This document shows positions 47,461-60,104 of a stretch of 64,000 nucleotides of DNA, in pieces; within the stretch, counting starts at the first letter, position 1, and every line of letters starts with the position of its first letter. The notes under the pieces are model-generated. The model made no database searches. It was not told the DNA's origin and worked only from the letters and a program-made list of their open reading frames with translations. A program made the translations under genes and the position numbers. This DNA comes from Cycas panzhihuaensis (Eukaryota > Cycadophyta), in NCBI GenBank assembly GCA_023213395.1, contig CM041465.1:104043741-104107740 (forward strand). Direction: 5' to 3'.

Positions 47461-48189
47461 ATTATTTTAGTGTACCTTGTAATGGCCTTAGAAGATCCAT
47501 TCAAAGGAAGAAAGAACATAGTGGGAATATCATTTGATCAAAATCTTGTCCACCAAGATTGTTGTATGTTTTGGGTAGGCCACTTAACCATGAAATTCAA
47601 TCATTATCAAAGTGATGTTCTACCTTTATGTAGCCATAATTGGTAAATATGTGCATGCAATCATAATAGAATTTCTCATCATATTTGGCACAAAGATTTT
47701 TTTGGATGATATAGAGAGAACAAGGTATATACCTACATAGGTGGAGTTAGGAAATGCATTATTGTTCCTCCTTTCCTTTCAAGGAAGTGTTCATTAGCTT
47801 AAGAAATTAATCACCCTCATAGACTTGGAGACAAATAAGAAGGAATCCCTTCTCTTCATGAAGTTGAATTCATATGTTATCATATTTAATCTAAGAGACA
47901 AAATCAAAGGAGACCACCCTATAATTGGAATACACATCAGGAGTTATTAAACAAGAAGCATGAGATGATAAAACATACATGACATACATGTTTTTTATCA
48001 TTTTAGTTGAAGATTAGGTTTATGACATCATCTTCAGAAAATTTTTAAGACTCAGGCATTAGAAATTCAAACAACTCTTCAAGTCAAGTCTTATGTCTAG
48101 CTTATATCAGTCAGTTCTTAGAAGTAGGTGTCCTAGCATCCTTGATAGTCAGTGTACTTATGGTCATGACATTAAACATTAAGGAAAGG

Positions 48190-48593
48190 TGTTAGAATAT
48201 AATATTTAATATAAGTGTTCTATGTAAAGTGTGTCTTAGAGTCAATAGAGTTATAGTCCTAAGTATTAAGGTCTAAAGGCCATATATTATAATGGTATGT
48301 GGGAAGTTAGAAGGTGATTGGTTAGTTAGTTGGTGAAGTGTCGTTGGATAGATTAGAGGTATTTATCCTACATGTATCACATCCTTCTTATGTATTCCCA
48401 CCTATGATGTACAAATAGGTGGTTGAGGTAGAGTAATGTAATCAATTTATCAGGGAGACTCATGTTGAGTCTATGGTGCAATAATGTTTTGATGTAATCT
48501 TGATTATGATGAGTTAATATAATTTATGCTTTATTCATTGATCTTGTTGATTGTGTTTGGTGTTAAATGCTTCCCATGTTAAAAAATCTAACA
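48190..48593 (+). repeat. 3' LTR of element H
   Basis: 404 nt, matches 44034-44438 with roughly 9 percent differences by eye. Confidence 0.92.
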
Positions 48594-48598
48594 GTAAC

Positions 48599-50150
48599 TT
48601 ATTGTGTTGGAACCATCTCTATCCTGTTTAGTCCATTCTAAGTATATTTCAAGCCTGTTTCCTTACATTAGACTCCATTTAATTTATTTTCTCATTCATT
48701 TCTATAAGAAAATTTTGGAGCCACTAGTCCTGCCTTATTCTCTTATAAGATTGTTCATGTTAGTGGAGCTTATGAGCTGAGATATGTACTTGATCTATGT
48801 ACTTATAAAAATAAACCATGTTGTGAAGGATGCATCCTACTGTGGAGTGCCATCATCGTGAAAATGTATGCCAACTCTTCATCTTCCATCTCTTATATCC
48901 CTACACTTTTATCTACCTACATTGCTTATACATGATCATAAGCTTGTGTGTATACCACCATGGAGTGCTTGTAAGCTGTCATCAACTAAATTGATTGCAT
49001 GAAGGAGGAAATTCCTCCAATACAAAGTAGAGATAATAGTACAACCATCATCTAAAAAAAAATGCCATGGTGGCCCCCAAAACTTGGCTATGCAGAAAAA
49101 GGATTATCTAGCCTAGTATGAAAAGTATGGTATAAGATTTTCTATGGAAAAAAAAAACTTTAGTGTCCTCCTTTATAGTGTGGTTTAAGTGCTTCAATAT
49201 TGTAGTAACCTCGCATTCATTTGCTTTAGAAGGCTCAACACATCCTTGAAGGAGATTTGGTATAATAGTATGGAATTTGGCCTCCATTACATCCTTGTTA
49301 TCTATTTGTATGCTGGTACCACTGCCATTTTTACAGGTAATCCACTCTCCTAAGACCTGGAGAAGAATAAACAAGTTTGACATAGAACCTTCCACTTTAT
49401 CTATACCCACTAAATAAAATGTTGCTTTCAATTTATTAGTAAGTTGCTTATTTGATTGGGTGTTGTTTTGAGTAGACTTAAGAGGGAATTGTGGGAATTT
49501 TGAAGAGAATCTTTTGGATTACTTTCGGAGGAGCTCATATACCTCATGTTCTTATTCTACCACCATGTGAATCTGCCACCAATAACTTAGCCTTGTATTC
49601 CTCAAGCTCACCCTAATAAGTCCATTTAGATTTGGTGAAAAGATTTTGGATTTTTAATTTATAGAAAATTTATTACCTATAGGCCAATCATTAAAGTTCA
49701 AGCACTTTTTAAATTTTCAAGCTTAATGTAATTTTTTTTACAAAGTTTCCTTTTTGTATTAAATTAAATAAAAATCTAATTTAAAATATGTAAGCTCTCT
49801 TTCTACTAGCAATTAATCATATGAAGTGCCCTGATGACTAAGGGCTAACTTATCAAAGGGTTAACATCATTCAAACTTAAATTTTCAGTCATAAGGAGTT
49901 CATTGCACTGTTTTGCTTATATCTTTGCAACTAGGAGTTCATTTTCTGAATCGTTAGATTTGTCAGATTCCTTGTTTTAAGGGATTCAATTTGGACTATC
50001 ATCTGACATAGTTTAGACATTTCTTGTAATCGATATTATTATTTAAAGTCATATCTTATGGTATTACATCATTTTAGAATGTCATTTTTATAGTTTTTGG
50101 TCACTTGGACTTTGGCTTATATGTCATTGCTCTTGAGGTTATAATATTGT
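48599..50150. other. Interior of G without recognised domain
   Basis: AT-rich. A minus-strand open frame of 107 codons (49431-49108) has no family resemblance I know and lies opposite to the element's orientation, so I do not call it a gene. Confidence 0.4.
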
Positions 50151-50159
50151 ATTAATCAT

Positions 50160-50480
50160 GACTATATTCCTATACTTCGATATTGAGGATGATTCAGTGA
50201 TGTCCTATGACTAGTTGATTTCCTTGAAGGCATGCTTTGAATGACTTCACTACTAAGAGGATGATAAAATCCATCATAGTATTGATTATCTACGAGGTCA
50301 GCTTCATGGTTGGGTACGTAGTTAGCTACTTGATATGTATGATTCCCATATAACTTGGGATCACTTTATATTTATGAACTATATCTGTATTGTCTTGCAA
50401 AAGAATAGGCAAAGCAAGATGAGGAGGAAAGGAGGTTACACATTGAAGAAGAAAGGAGGTTAGCTCTTTAAAACTTCATT
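50160..50480 (+). pseudogene. gag: Gypsy-type gag remnant of element G
   Basis: Translation gives LISLKACFE.LHY.EDDKIH, HSIDYLRGQLHGWVRS, LLDMYDSHITWDHFIFMNY and a basic tail. This follows the capsid pattern of gypsy elements (aF..y...e..Ki...i..L.G.a..W......y....TW..F...f). Stops stand at positions usually filled by Trp or Gln. The segment after 50480 continues in poor frames to about 50700 with acidic residues. The assignment is by pattern only, since no protease or RT follows before the 3' LTR at 51076. Confidence 0.55.
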
Positions 50481-51075
50481 GATGGCATCTTGAGGTTGTT
50501 TGCTAAGCTATTCTTCAATCCCTCACCACCTCCAATATTTCTCAATGAAGTTTGTATACAAGAGGTTTTAGAGGAGAAGGATCACTTAAGAAAAGAGGTT
50601 GTGGATGAGCATGCAATGGACCATGATGTTTAACTTGAAGACCCTACCTTACTTACATCTCCTCCAATGGATAGTGCGATCATACCTTAACTAGTTCACT
50701 TAGAAGAAGTCATTGTACAAGGTATACTTTCAAATAATAAGGATGACCTTCTTCCCTCTCATGGTGATGTGCCATCAACATTCAGTATGTAGGAGCATTT
50801 GGGTCCTCATTTTATGGATCCCCATATTACCATACCATGGGCCCACATTTCTTTAGCTCTGATAGTTAGTCAAATGAGTCACTTCTTTTTGGTCCACATC
50901 ACTAATTATAGGGACCAATGCATCACTCCTTAACAAGAACTCCTATAATAACATCATCTTCTCATTGTCACTTTAATCAAACCACTACCTATGACATATT
51001 AACACTGGCTAGTGGTGGACCCATGTACTTTTATTAGGATTCTTTAAGGGCAAAGCATCTTAAAGGGTGAGAGTA

Positions 51076-51429
51076 TATGGAGAGCCTTCACCACATGTTA
51101 TTGAGGGTTAATATATCACGAAGTTAAGTAGATAAAGGTTAAGGAGGTTAAGGTTAGGAGTATTTAATAATAGTGGAAATGTAGGATTAGGTGGCCTAGT
51201 AGTAGAATAATATAATAATGGGATGATCCTATTATAAATATGCCACCCCCATCTTATGTAAGGTCATGTTGATATTTATGAATATAATCTCATTTGGGTT
51301 CATTTCAGTATTCTCTTGGTTCTCATTTAGTGCTCTCCATCTCTACCCACCACTCCATTCACCTTTATCTCTTGGCATTCTTACTCTTTGCTCTTACATT
51401 ACTATGGTAGCAGGAGGTGGCCTATTACA
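51076..51429 (+). repeat. 3' LTR of element G
   Basis: 354 nt, matches 43149-43502. Preceded by the purine stretch AAAGGGTGAGAG and followed by the CCTTA duplication. Confidence 0.9.
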
Positions 51430-51600
51430 CCTTATAAATAAATAGGCTAATCCCCCATACTATTCATAAATAGGCATACTTAAAATAAATTTAAAATAAA
51501 CCCTTGATAGGTTGACACACTTATAGTCTTATAGCCTAACTGGGGTTAAAATTGGTTTGAACTTAGAGCTTTGATAAGCTTACCACAAAACAAAAACCCT

Positions 51601-51614
51601 AGCTCTAATACCAA
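51601..51614 (-). promoter_or_regulatory. Primer-binding site of element E
   Basis: TTGGTATTAGAGCT on the minus strand next to the LTR edge at 51616. Confidence 0.75.
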
Positions 51615-51615
51615 G

Positions 51616-51816
51616 TAAAAGAACATGGATGAGCAAAATATTCTCTAATACCACTTGTAAAAACTAAATGCCCATACACAAGTCTAGGATCTAATAAGAC
51701 TATAGAATTAAAGACATACATGTGAATATTAAATAAAAGAATATGTATAAATATATAACACAAGTGCTTATGAGAAATGATCACTTTTAATTGTAATATT
51801 CCAAACCAATACATAC

Positions 51817-51911
<95 letters not shown>

Positions 51912-51928
51912 TATACATACATATATAT

Positions 51929-52012
<84 letters not shown>

Positions 52013-52014
52013 GA

Positions 52015-52103
<89 letters not shown>

Positions 52104-52134
52104 CTATATATATGTATGTATATATGTATGTATG
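51616..52134 (-). repeat. 5' LTR of element E, truncated in its microsatellite
   Basis: 51616-51815 matches 39918-40112. The AT tract follows, and beyond 52134 the sequence is LTR of element I rather than the equivalent of 41477-41643. Confidence 0.7.
51816..52134. repeat. (AT)n microsatellite with GTAT/ACAT interruptions
   Basis: Bridges LTR E and LTR I. Confidence 0.95.
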
Positions 52135-52135
52135 T

Positions 52136-54638
52136 GTTTCCCAGCTATTAGGAATGGACTCGAGACGCATCGACACAGGTTTGTTCAGGTATATGTTCTT
52201 ACTTTTCTTACCTATGTTAATTAAGGTGGTTTAGAGTAGTTTGATTAACATATGCCTGTCTATATGCATTTATTTGATTGCCTGCTCATAACGCATGTGC
52301 CTAATGGCACCCTTCAGCCTATGACGACTCACAATGGGCATTCCCGAGGATGCGACACCGTATGGCATACTGACCACTCACGATGTCTCCATGGTCTCTA
52401 ATGCTCTTGCCAGCTTGTGTGTTCTTGTTATAACGTGCCACTTATGCTGCAAATCCTTCCTAAGCCCGGTTTGACCCTTAGATAGGACTCTTTGCACCGT
52501 TTTGGGTACTTGCCTACTACCTAGGCCTTCCCCCAATTGATGTATTTCAGGCTTAGCCCCTGACCTAGCCCCAAAAACCTGATTTTATGTTGTATTTTTT
52601 TGTTTTTTTAAATTGGGGTTGATACCGCAGTAAACTAAGCTGCATCACGGAGTTTGCAATCTGCAGAGTTTGCCGCATTTAATCGCTTAAAATTTAAAAA
52701 AGTGAAAGCACGCGACAGTTTCCGCGCTTTTTCACGAATCGCTGGGTTCGCATACGATTGGAGGCGCCCCGAGGCCCCCAACGTTCACTTGCTATGACCA
52801 AGGCATAAAAGCCTTTTTTTATTCATTTTGGATCATTCTTGACTTCACTTTTTAAGTTTTCTAAGAGCAACTATTCAAGAAAAGACAAGGAAAAGACACA
52901 TTGAAAGGAGAACTTCTCTTACAACAGTGGGACAGAGGTGAAGTGCGTCGCTACCACCGGAGTTGCAGGCCATTCACGCCCTCACGAGCTCCATCACAAG
53001 TACCACCTTCCCTCACAAATACTCAAAGCTTCAAGGATTTCCTCACCAAAAGACCACTCAAGGACCCATTTTCAAGCTCCCAACTTGCATGGAGTTTCAC
53101 TCTTCTGCCCTCTTGCAAAGGACACCCAACACCACCTCTTAGACATTGCTTGCTACTCCAAGTGGCCAAGTGAATGCATGCATGTTCTTCTCCATTCAAG
53201 GTATTTTTTGCTTCTTGTTGGTGCTTTTTCCTTGCTTTTTGATGGTTCTACTTGCAATTTCCTTCCTCTCTTTTGCATATACTTGCTTTGGGATCTTCTT
53301 TTGTCATTAGATGCAAGTAATCTTGGCTAGTGGTGACTTACTATAGCGCTGCCCTAGATTGGTTACATTTCTTTGCATTTCCTTGAGACTCATCCTTCCT
53401 TTTCTAGCTTTCTCTTTCACCATTTTCTAAGCTAGTCGATATAAAGGGTTTCACGCGAGGATTAGAGGGAGATAGGCGGGGTTCCATCCCCCATTGCCGT
53501 CCTTCTCCCCAAGGGTTCCGTCCCTTGTCCTCTCTCTCCCTTTATCACTCGCTTTCTTAGGAAGCTGAGTTAGGAAACCTAAGAGAGTTAGTTTGAGTTC
53601 TTTCCTTGGTGTAGGCAACCTATCACTACTGCCTCACCTCACTGCTAGCATTACCTTCCCGGATCCCGTGGAGACCTCTCGTGGGTGAGTTAGCCATCCC
53701 GAGGCTATACTCAGTCCCATATACTACATTTTATGGTGCATGACAGTTTGTATGCTTACTGTGCAGTGTTGTTTCATTTTCGTTACGTGTTGGTGCGTAA
53801 CTTGATTTCTCTAGTTTAGTTGATTTCATTTCAGTATATATATATGTCTTGTCGTGCCTCGTAGCCTCTCTCCCGAGAGGAAGGCGTTCTCTATGTTTGT
53901 TTGCAGGATCACGTCAGAGGGAGTGGTGTACGAGATCAACCTGCTGGGCCGGCTCCGCACTTGATTTCTTCTCCCTTTTCGTTTCGAACTTTGCTTTCTG
54001 TCCTTTCCTTTTATTCAGTCTTTGCATGCCCTAGGGGAGGTAAGTAAACCCCCTTCGTCGCCTCCGATCGACGTTGCATGCGTGGAGGAGAGAGGGAAGG
54101 AGTGCAACCGAGAGAGAGGATCTGCACTTCAACCTCAACCGCCGGATCCAGGTATTCCTCGCGTTTCCTTTGTTTTTCCCTTTTTTATCATTCTTGCTTT
54201 TTTGTACATGCTTGATAAGTAAAAGAGAAGGAAATATAAAGGAAAAAGGAAATAGTCTTTTGTTTTACATTTACTTTCCTGTACCGTTTCTTTTACCTTG
54301 CATTACATAGAAATAGAAGACCCGTTTATGTTGCGTACTCCAACCATACCTTACTTCACACCCGTTGCACGTTGATTCTGTTGCCCTCTCGTTGCCTTCT
54401 CATTACCTTGAGAAGCCGCAACGCGCGAGGTTTCCTTTTCCTTCCCGGCCATCCGAAGGGTAGGAAGGCCTCGTATTTGCATGGCTACCTGGAAGCAACC
54501 AGGCACCTCAGATCCCGAACCGCTCGCGCTCAAGACGGATGACCCGCGAGGTGAGATCCTCGCTGTCTAGCCCAGTCAGTGTTGTGTTTTGTATTTCTTT
54601 GCTAGACGTAGGATCACCGCCCCGCGGAGAGCGTTTCA
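52136..54638 (+). repeat. 5' LTR of element I (left part missing)
   Basis: Collinear with 7989-10531 of A. Likely promoter box CATAAAAG at 52804-52811. Ends GCGTTTCA one base before the primer site. Confidence 0.85.
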
Positions 54639-54639
54639 C

Positions 54640-54657
54640 TGGCGACCATACTGGGGA
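54640..54657 (+). promoter_or_regulatory. Primer-binding site of element I
   Basis: TGGCGACCATACTGGGGA, of the tRNA-Arg type used by Tat-lineage elements. The tRNA assignment is from memory of the family. Confidence 0.8.
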
Positions 54658-54910
54658 TCGCAAGAAGGGAGCTAAATCTGCTTCCCCTCCTTGTTGGTGT
54701 TCTTGCCTCTAGGTAGGTGCACATTCCGTGTTTTCAGTTGGGCAACCCCCAACGTGTTTTACGTTTCTTCCCTTCCTTTCCTTTCCGTTCTCCTAACGAC
54801 GCTCGCAAAGGCGTTGCATGCGACGTTTCTCACGTCGCTTGCGAGGCTTGCCGCCGTTGTTAGAAGACCAATCGTCTCGTTCCCTCCCATCGTCGAACCT
54901 CGATTCGACA

Positions 54911-57328
54911 ATGGAAGGTTACCCGTCCGATTGGGCCTACCGTCCCATGGCTTCAGGAACTCAAGAGTTCCCTTCGTCATCCGGAATCGCCCAAGAGGGC
55001 AATGATTCCATCTACTACCCGGATGACCATTTCCACCGATGACTTTCACCTTCGCCCAAGCCGGAAGATTTGGACCCTCACGAGACTCGCCACCCCTCTT
55101 GACGAGCCTCACGAGGCGCCCCAAAGGATCCCCTACTTTCAAGTCCCTTCGACCTCGTATGGCTATGAGGATACCCCTCCGCCAGCGGTCGAGGCGCTTA
55201 GTGAGTGCTTTCGGCGGCTCGCGCGGTAGCATCCTAGATGGTTTGCGTAAATGCTACGTAACATAGCATCTTCTTCGTCCATGCCCTGCGTCATCTACAA
55301 CGATCGACGCTCCTCCGCACACACACGTCCCATGTCAGTGTCTACCACGGCCCCAAGGCGAGTGTCGCACTGCTTCCAAAGCGGTCCTACTTCTTCAGGG
55401 CCCGTTCGAGGTGTGTCCTTCCCTCAACTCGGGGTTAGCATGCCATGCCCTAGCCAGACGCACGCGCCACCTCCGAACGTGATGCATGCGTTCCCTAGTA
55501 GGCCTCGTGGTCCTGCTAGTGCCGCCGCCGCCAGCCACGTAGGACCCACTCCTACATATGTCCAAAACCCGATTGGTGGTTCTTCTCTTTACGTGCCCCC
55601 AGGTTACACTGCTCATCCTTGGGGGCAAGGCAAGGGAAGCCATCTCCCTGTTTATGGGGTGGACCCGTTGCACCCATATGGGGTCGTGCCACCTACGGGT
55701 GGCCCATATGGGCAGAACCCGGTCCCTCATCCTTCGTTTCCATCGTCGGTAAGACTCCATTCTTTGCGCCGCCATCGCAAGGCGTACCTCTTTTCCGGAG
55801 CTTTTACTCGCGGCCTTTCCAACAAGGGGCCTTTTCCCAAGGAGGGATGGGCATACCACCCCATCCATTCCTTTCTGGGTTGTCGACAGCTAGCCCAAGC
55901 AAGGACACGTCCCTTCGTGGACTATAGGTCGACGCGATTGTCTATTTAGGCGCCAAGGGCTAACTGCGCCTCACCCTCCTGAAGTTCCCAAATTCGATGG
56001 GACTTCGTCGCAAGACCCAACCGAGCATGTACGTAACTTCTCGATGGCATGCATCGATTATTGGGCTTACGACCATATACTCATGAAGCTATTCCCGCGG
56101 TCCTTGTAGGGCGATGCCCTCAAGTGGTTTTACCGCCTTCCTGCCCATTCAATCTCCTCATTCCAGCAACTAGTGGACGAGTTCGTCAACTACTTTGACG
56201 TAGCCCGCCCGTTCGAAAGCGGAATGAAGGCGCTCGTCATAAACAAGGTCACGATGAAATGAATCGTGACTTTGTGCGACGCCACGATCTTCTTCACTCC
56301 ACCAAGGCTACGTTGCCTGAGGAGTTGAAGAGAGATCTCTTTGTCAATGCACTTCACCCCGAAGTGCATGTGGAAGTCCTCAAGATAGGGGTGACCACGT
56401 GTGACTCCGCCATCACGAGGTGTTTAGCTTTGGAGGCCATTGAGATCCAAGCAGGACTCAAGAAACCTCCCAAGCCCTCCCTCGCAACGCTGTCAGGCAC
56501 CTCCTCCAAAAAGAGACCAAACCTCGCAGCCCACTTACCACCTCTCATCCGACCGAGAGGACCCTAGATCCTTTACTGCTATTCGCTCATTCGAGGGCAT
56601 GAAGGAGTTAAAACTCCAACCTCCTCTCCTTCGCCAACCTCTCATAAACCTCTCGGCAGACTTCTCGTGCGATGCCCCAAAGGGGGCACCCGATCTTCTC
56701 AAGCAAGGAGGATCGATCCTCCCTTGAGAAGAGGTGGTGTTCCATCCACGGGAGTGTTTCCATGACGATTCACGCCACGCCGGGCACGCACTGCCACGAT
56801 GCCCCGCCGCGTGACTCGTCCTCTAGGCGAACATCGAGGCCTAACCTCGATCAGCCCATTCATAGAGACCATTTCCCCAAGCATGGGGAACGAGGCCGCG
56901 ATGTCCAGCAAAGGAACAGCCAGAATCGGGATAGGTCTCCCGATCCCCACCCTTTACGTGGTAGAGGGAAGGGTGTGCAGAGATCACCTTCCCCTTCGCG
57001 ATCTCCTGACCGCCATGCTCCATCACCTTCGCGTTCCCGTAACAAGGGAAAGAAGGTGATCCAAATGCTCGAGACCACTCCTCTCTACGCGTTAACCCGG
57101 TCTCAAGCCGCCAAGGAGGCAACTGGTGCCTCCGCGTCTACCTCGCAGCTTGATCCTCCTCCGGAAGCTACTCCCCCGGAGATTCCCGTACTTCCCAAGA
57201 TGATTCCCGTGCGCCCCGGGCGATTCGACTTTAGGAGAGCCCTTACCCAACCCACGTGGAGGGGTAAGCCTTTCTCCGTAGTCGAAGAGCTTCTTCTGAG
57301 GGCCGGATGTCCATCATGGACGCCTTGA
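54911..57328 (+). pseudogene. gag: Gag of element I
   Basis: Starts MEGYPSDWAYRPMASGTQEF at 54911, 254 nt after the primer site. It is followed after a frameshift near 55040 by a Pro/Gly/Tyr-rich segment (to about 55950). The capsid domain lies at about 55975-56480: PEVPKFDGTSSQDPTEHVRN, MKLFPRSL.GDALKWFYRLP, FQQLVDEFVNYFDVARPFES, EELKRDLFVNALHPEVHVEV. A long Arg/Ser/Pro-rich region (56672-57328) contains SRSPDRHAPSPSRSRNKGKK and ends in TP.TRSQAAKE-like sequence shared in spirit with C. Gag builds the particle. Frameshifts near 55040, 55750, 55950 and 56240 break this copy. Confidence 0.83.
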
Positions 57329-57850
57329 GAAGTTGCCCGAGCAACGAGCGCTCCTTCTAGAAGCTCTTGGATCGAGCGACGCATCCGCTCACGCCTTGGT
57401 ACAACCCCAAGCGATGAACCCATTATCTCCTTCGATCCCGCAGATCTCCTCCTGCCTAGTGGAAGGGAACGCCAATGGAACTTCCCTTTCACCATTACCA
57501 TAGATACTCCTCGATTGCACGCCACGGAGAACTATCGTGGACACCCGGCTCCTCGTCAACGCCATGCCCTTGGCGTTATGCAAGAGCTTGGCGTTTCCGC
57601 CTTGGAGCCCTGCTCCATGGCGCTCTGGGCTATGGCGATTGCATCGAGAAGACTCCCTTTAGATCCGCTCGATACCCACGACCCTCGAGGATAAGACCGC
57701 TGCCATCGACATCGCCGTCCTCGATGTCGATGTTGATTACAACTCGCCTGGCCCACTCATGGCTTGACCAAATGGGAGCCGTGTGTTCCACTCTGGGGCA
57801 ACTTAAATTCGTCCATAATGGACAAATGAAAGTTGTCCTCCGCGAGTGAT
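57329..57850 (+). pseudogene. pol: Aspartic protease of element I
   Basis: The active-site region near 57534-57570 reads VDTRLLVNAMPL, where C has VIDNGSSINAIL and the family expects D-T/S-G followed by S.N. The Gly after DT is Arg, so the active site is lost although the Asp remains. The Tat-type C-terminal block follows in pieces: IAVLDVDVDYN, W.DQMGAVCSTLGQLKFVHN. Frameshifts separate these pieces. It joins the linker at about 57990 (RFAPIGVGSYGYV). Confidence 0.72.
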
Positions 57851-57989
57851 CGCTCGCCAAACCAGCTAGGCCTTCCACCCAGGCAAGCCATGGCCATACG
57901 AAGGGAAACAAACGCCCTTCCGACTATGTCTCAGCTTGCTCTATTGGAATTCCTGATTCCTCCCACCGAGAAGAAAGTCCCGCGTCTTC

Positions 57990-58760
57990 TTCCCCTAGCT
58001 TGACGCGCTTTGCTCCTATTGGTGTCGGGAGTTATGGGTACGTCACCGTGTTTGATGATGACGGATCCTATGGTGAGGATGAGGATCGTCCTCACCCAGT
58101 CTCGTTCCTCCGCACCAGTGTGGGGCGCCTTCGTAGCCCTAACCCCCCTCTTAGGGCCACTTTTGTGGTAGAGCCGGGCCACTTTCACATGTCACATGAC
58201 ATTGCGCATGTTGATCATCATGTCCCGGGCTCTTCCACCTCATCGCCTCCCGTAGGTGACGATGCTGAGAGTTTCCCTCTTGCTTTTTACGAGGGACCTC
58301 CCCTTGGCTCTCCTTTGTCATCCCCGGCGGATGGCGGCTTCGAGCCATACCGGGCCTATCGCTCCCACGCCATCTCTCGCCTCGCCCATTCAAAGTCAGG
58401 CCATCGATGGCGTAGACTACTTCAAAGACGATGAGGCTTTGCTGGAACACTTAGCAGGTTCCATGCCAAGTTTGCCTCCTGGTCACCACAAGCTTGGCCA
58501 CCAGAAGGTCTTAGCGATTGGGTCCACATTAGCCGACCCAATCCCCTCTTCTGGTTCCTCCCTTCCAGTTGACCTTACCCCCCTCCATTTCGAGGAAGGG
58601 AATGCCATGTGCATGGGGACAACCCAGGACATAGTCCTTGCCCCGGATAGGGTCATCAAGGTAGGAGCGGAGTGCACCCCTGACGAGGTGAGGGAATACG
58701 CCCTCCTGTTCCGGGAATTCCGCGACGTATTTGCGTGGGAATACTCGCATGGAGGGCATT
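57990..58760 (+). pseudogene. pol: PR-RT linker of element I
   Basis: TRFAPIGVGSYGYVTVFDDD from 58000, acidic, aligned with 1-860 of A. It continues after a frameshift near 58400 as DYFKDDEALLEHLAGSMPSL, ILVHLADPIPSSGS-like sequence and VLAPDRVIKVGAECTPDEVR. Conserved over A and I with few gaps. No catalytic motif. Confidence 0.75.
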
Positions 58761-58769
58761 GACCCTCCA

Positions 58770-59500
58770 TCGCCGTATAACCTTACGACCTTTCCCGACG
58801 CCGCCTGCGTCGTCGAGCGGCGTCCCCTTCACCCGAAGCTCTCGGCCGCCGTCAAGATGGAAGTTGAGAAGCTTCTGGAAGCGGGACTTATTTCCTCCAT
58901 CGATTACCCCAAGTGGGTATCGAATATCATTCCCGTTGCTAAAAAGAACGGGACCATTCGTATTTGTGTCGATTTTCATGACATAAATAACGCTTGTCCC
59001 AAGGATAACTTTCCCCTTCCTTTCATTGATCAAATAATCGATCGCACTACCGGATTTCAGTTATGTCCCCGATGGACGCCTCCGCCATAATCGATCCAGA
59101 TTTCTCAAGACCGCCATAAGACGGCCTTCACGACGCCATGGGGTACCTTTGCCTATAAGGCGTGCCCTTTGGTCTTAAAATGCAGGGCTACTTATCAAAG
59201 AGCCATGCATTTCATCTTCCACGACCTCATCAACAATACGTTGGAGGTCTTCATGGACGACATGATGGGCCTTTCGCCTCCAGAGCCCATCATCTTCCGA
59301 CTTGGCGTGCCATCTTCGCAAGATGCCGCAGTACCATATTAGCTTAAACCCACGAAATGCGTGTTTTGCTATTACCTTGGGCAAACTCCTTGGTTTCCTC
59401 GTGTCTCAACAAGGAATCCAAATCGATCCTAAAAGTTAAGGCGATCCTTGACATGCCGCGCAAGACCCAACGACAAATTAAGTCGCTCCTAAGTGTGCTT
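58770..59500 (+). pseudogene. pol: Ty3/gypsy reverse transcriptase (element I)
   Basis: MEVEKLLEAGLISSIDYPKW from 58857, then VSNIIPVAKKNGTIRICVDF, DINNACPKDNFPLPFIDQII, TPWGTFAYKA and VFMDDMMGL at 59250. The catalytic FMDD is intact, unlike FMDN in A. Frameshifts near 59060, 59160, 59290 and 59370 split the domain; for example MDAFSGYNQIQI is reduced to scraps (MDASA then IQISQD). The enzyme was therefore broken by indels rather than by active-site substitution. Confidence 0.88.
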
Positions 59501-60000
59501 GGTTTCTTGAGGCGCTTTTTGGCAGATTTCGCCATAAACGCCAAGCCTCTTACAAACCTATTGAAGAAAGGAGCTCCTTTTGTCTGGTCAGACAAGACCC
59601 AAAAGGCCTTCGTAGGGCTCAAGGAAGCCTCAGATTCGCCTCACGCGCCTCGCTTCGATAGGCCTTTCATCTTATACACCTCGGCAACCGACGAATCCCT
59701 GGGCGCAATGCTCGCACAAGAGGACGATTCGGGAACCGAGAGGGCCATTTATTTCATCAGCTGCACTCGTTGTCACCAATTAAACTATCCCCCGAAAAGG
59801 AATGCCTCTCCTCGTCCACGCCACCAAGAAATTTCGCAGACTACTTTCTCAAGAATACAGTGATCGCTCAATCCGATCCCTTGTGTTACTTGCTTACCCG
59901 CTCGATTTGATAGTAGGTAGGACGGGAATGCCCTCGCTCAAGAATTTGACTTGTGTCATCAATGAAGTCAAAGAAGGGAATGGTAGTGGCGAACAGCTAG
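59501..60000 (+). pseudogene. pol: Ty3-type RNase H (element I)
   Basis: INAKPLTNLLKKGAPFVWSD, KTQKAFVGLKEA, then RPFILYTSATDESLGAMLAQ and ERAIYFISCT. The ATDES stretch keeps an acidic residue close to the usual D-A-S position. After 59780 the frames break and the rest is readable only as fragments (LNYPP.K, Y.LTRSI). It is followed by integrase without any second RNase H in between, as in A. Confidence 0.8.
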
Positions 60001-60104
60001 CCGATGTCGCCATCCCCAACGAGAGCTGCTGGCCTCGCGACTCCTTCCTGATGAGTCCATCATGACCGCCCAGATGTTCCTTCTCACCCACTACCGGAGG
60101 CGAG

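Larger units (their letters stand above)
44034..48593 (+). mobile_element. Copia-type element H nested in G
   Basis: LTRs 44034-44438 and 48190-48593, primer site TGGTATCAGAGC at 44439-44450, purine tract AAGGAAAGG at 48181-48189. Flanks GTAAA (44029-44033) and GTAAC (48594-48598) are a near-perfect duplication. The internal 3.7 kb holds one gag-like degraded frame and no RT or integrase motif I can find, so it is a non-autonomous or deeply decayed copy. Confidence 0.88.

Noticed and set aside
49108-49431. Minus-strand frame of 107 codons in element G
   Set aside because: No family resemblance, opposite to the element's direction, no second copy in the window; may be chance in AT-rich DNA.
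54759-58770. Several minus-strand open frames of 80-157 codons in element I
   Set aside because: They lie opposite gag, protease and linker, are Arg/Gly-rich from the high GC content, and have no counterpart in A or C.
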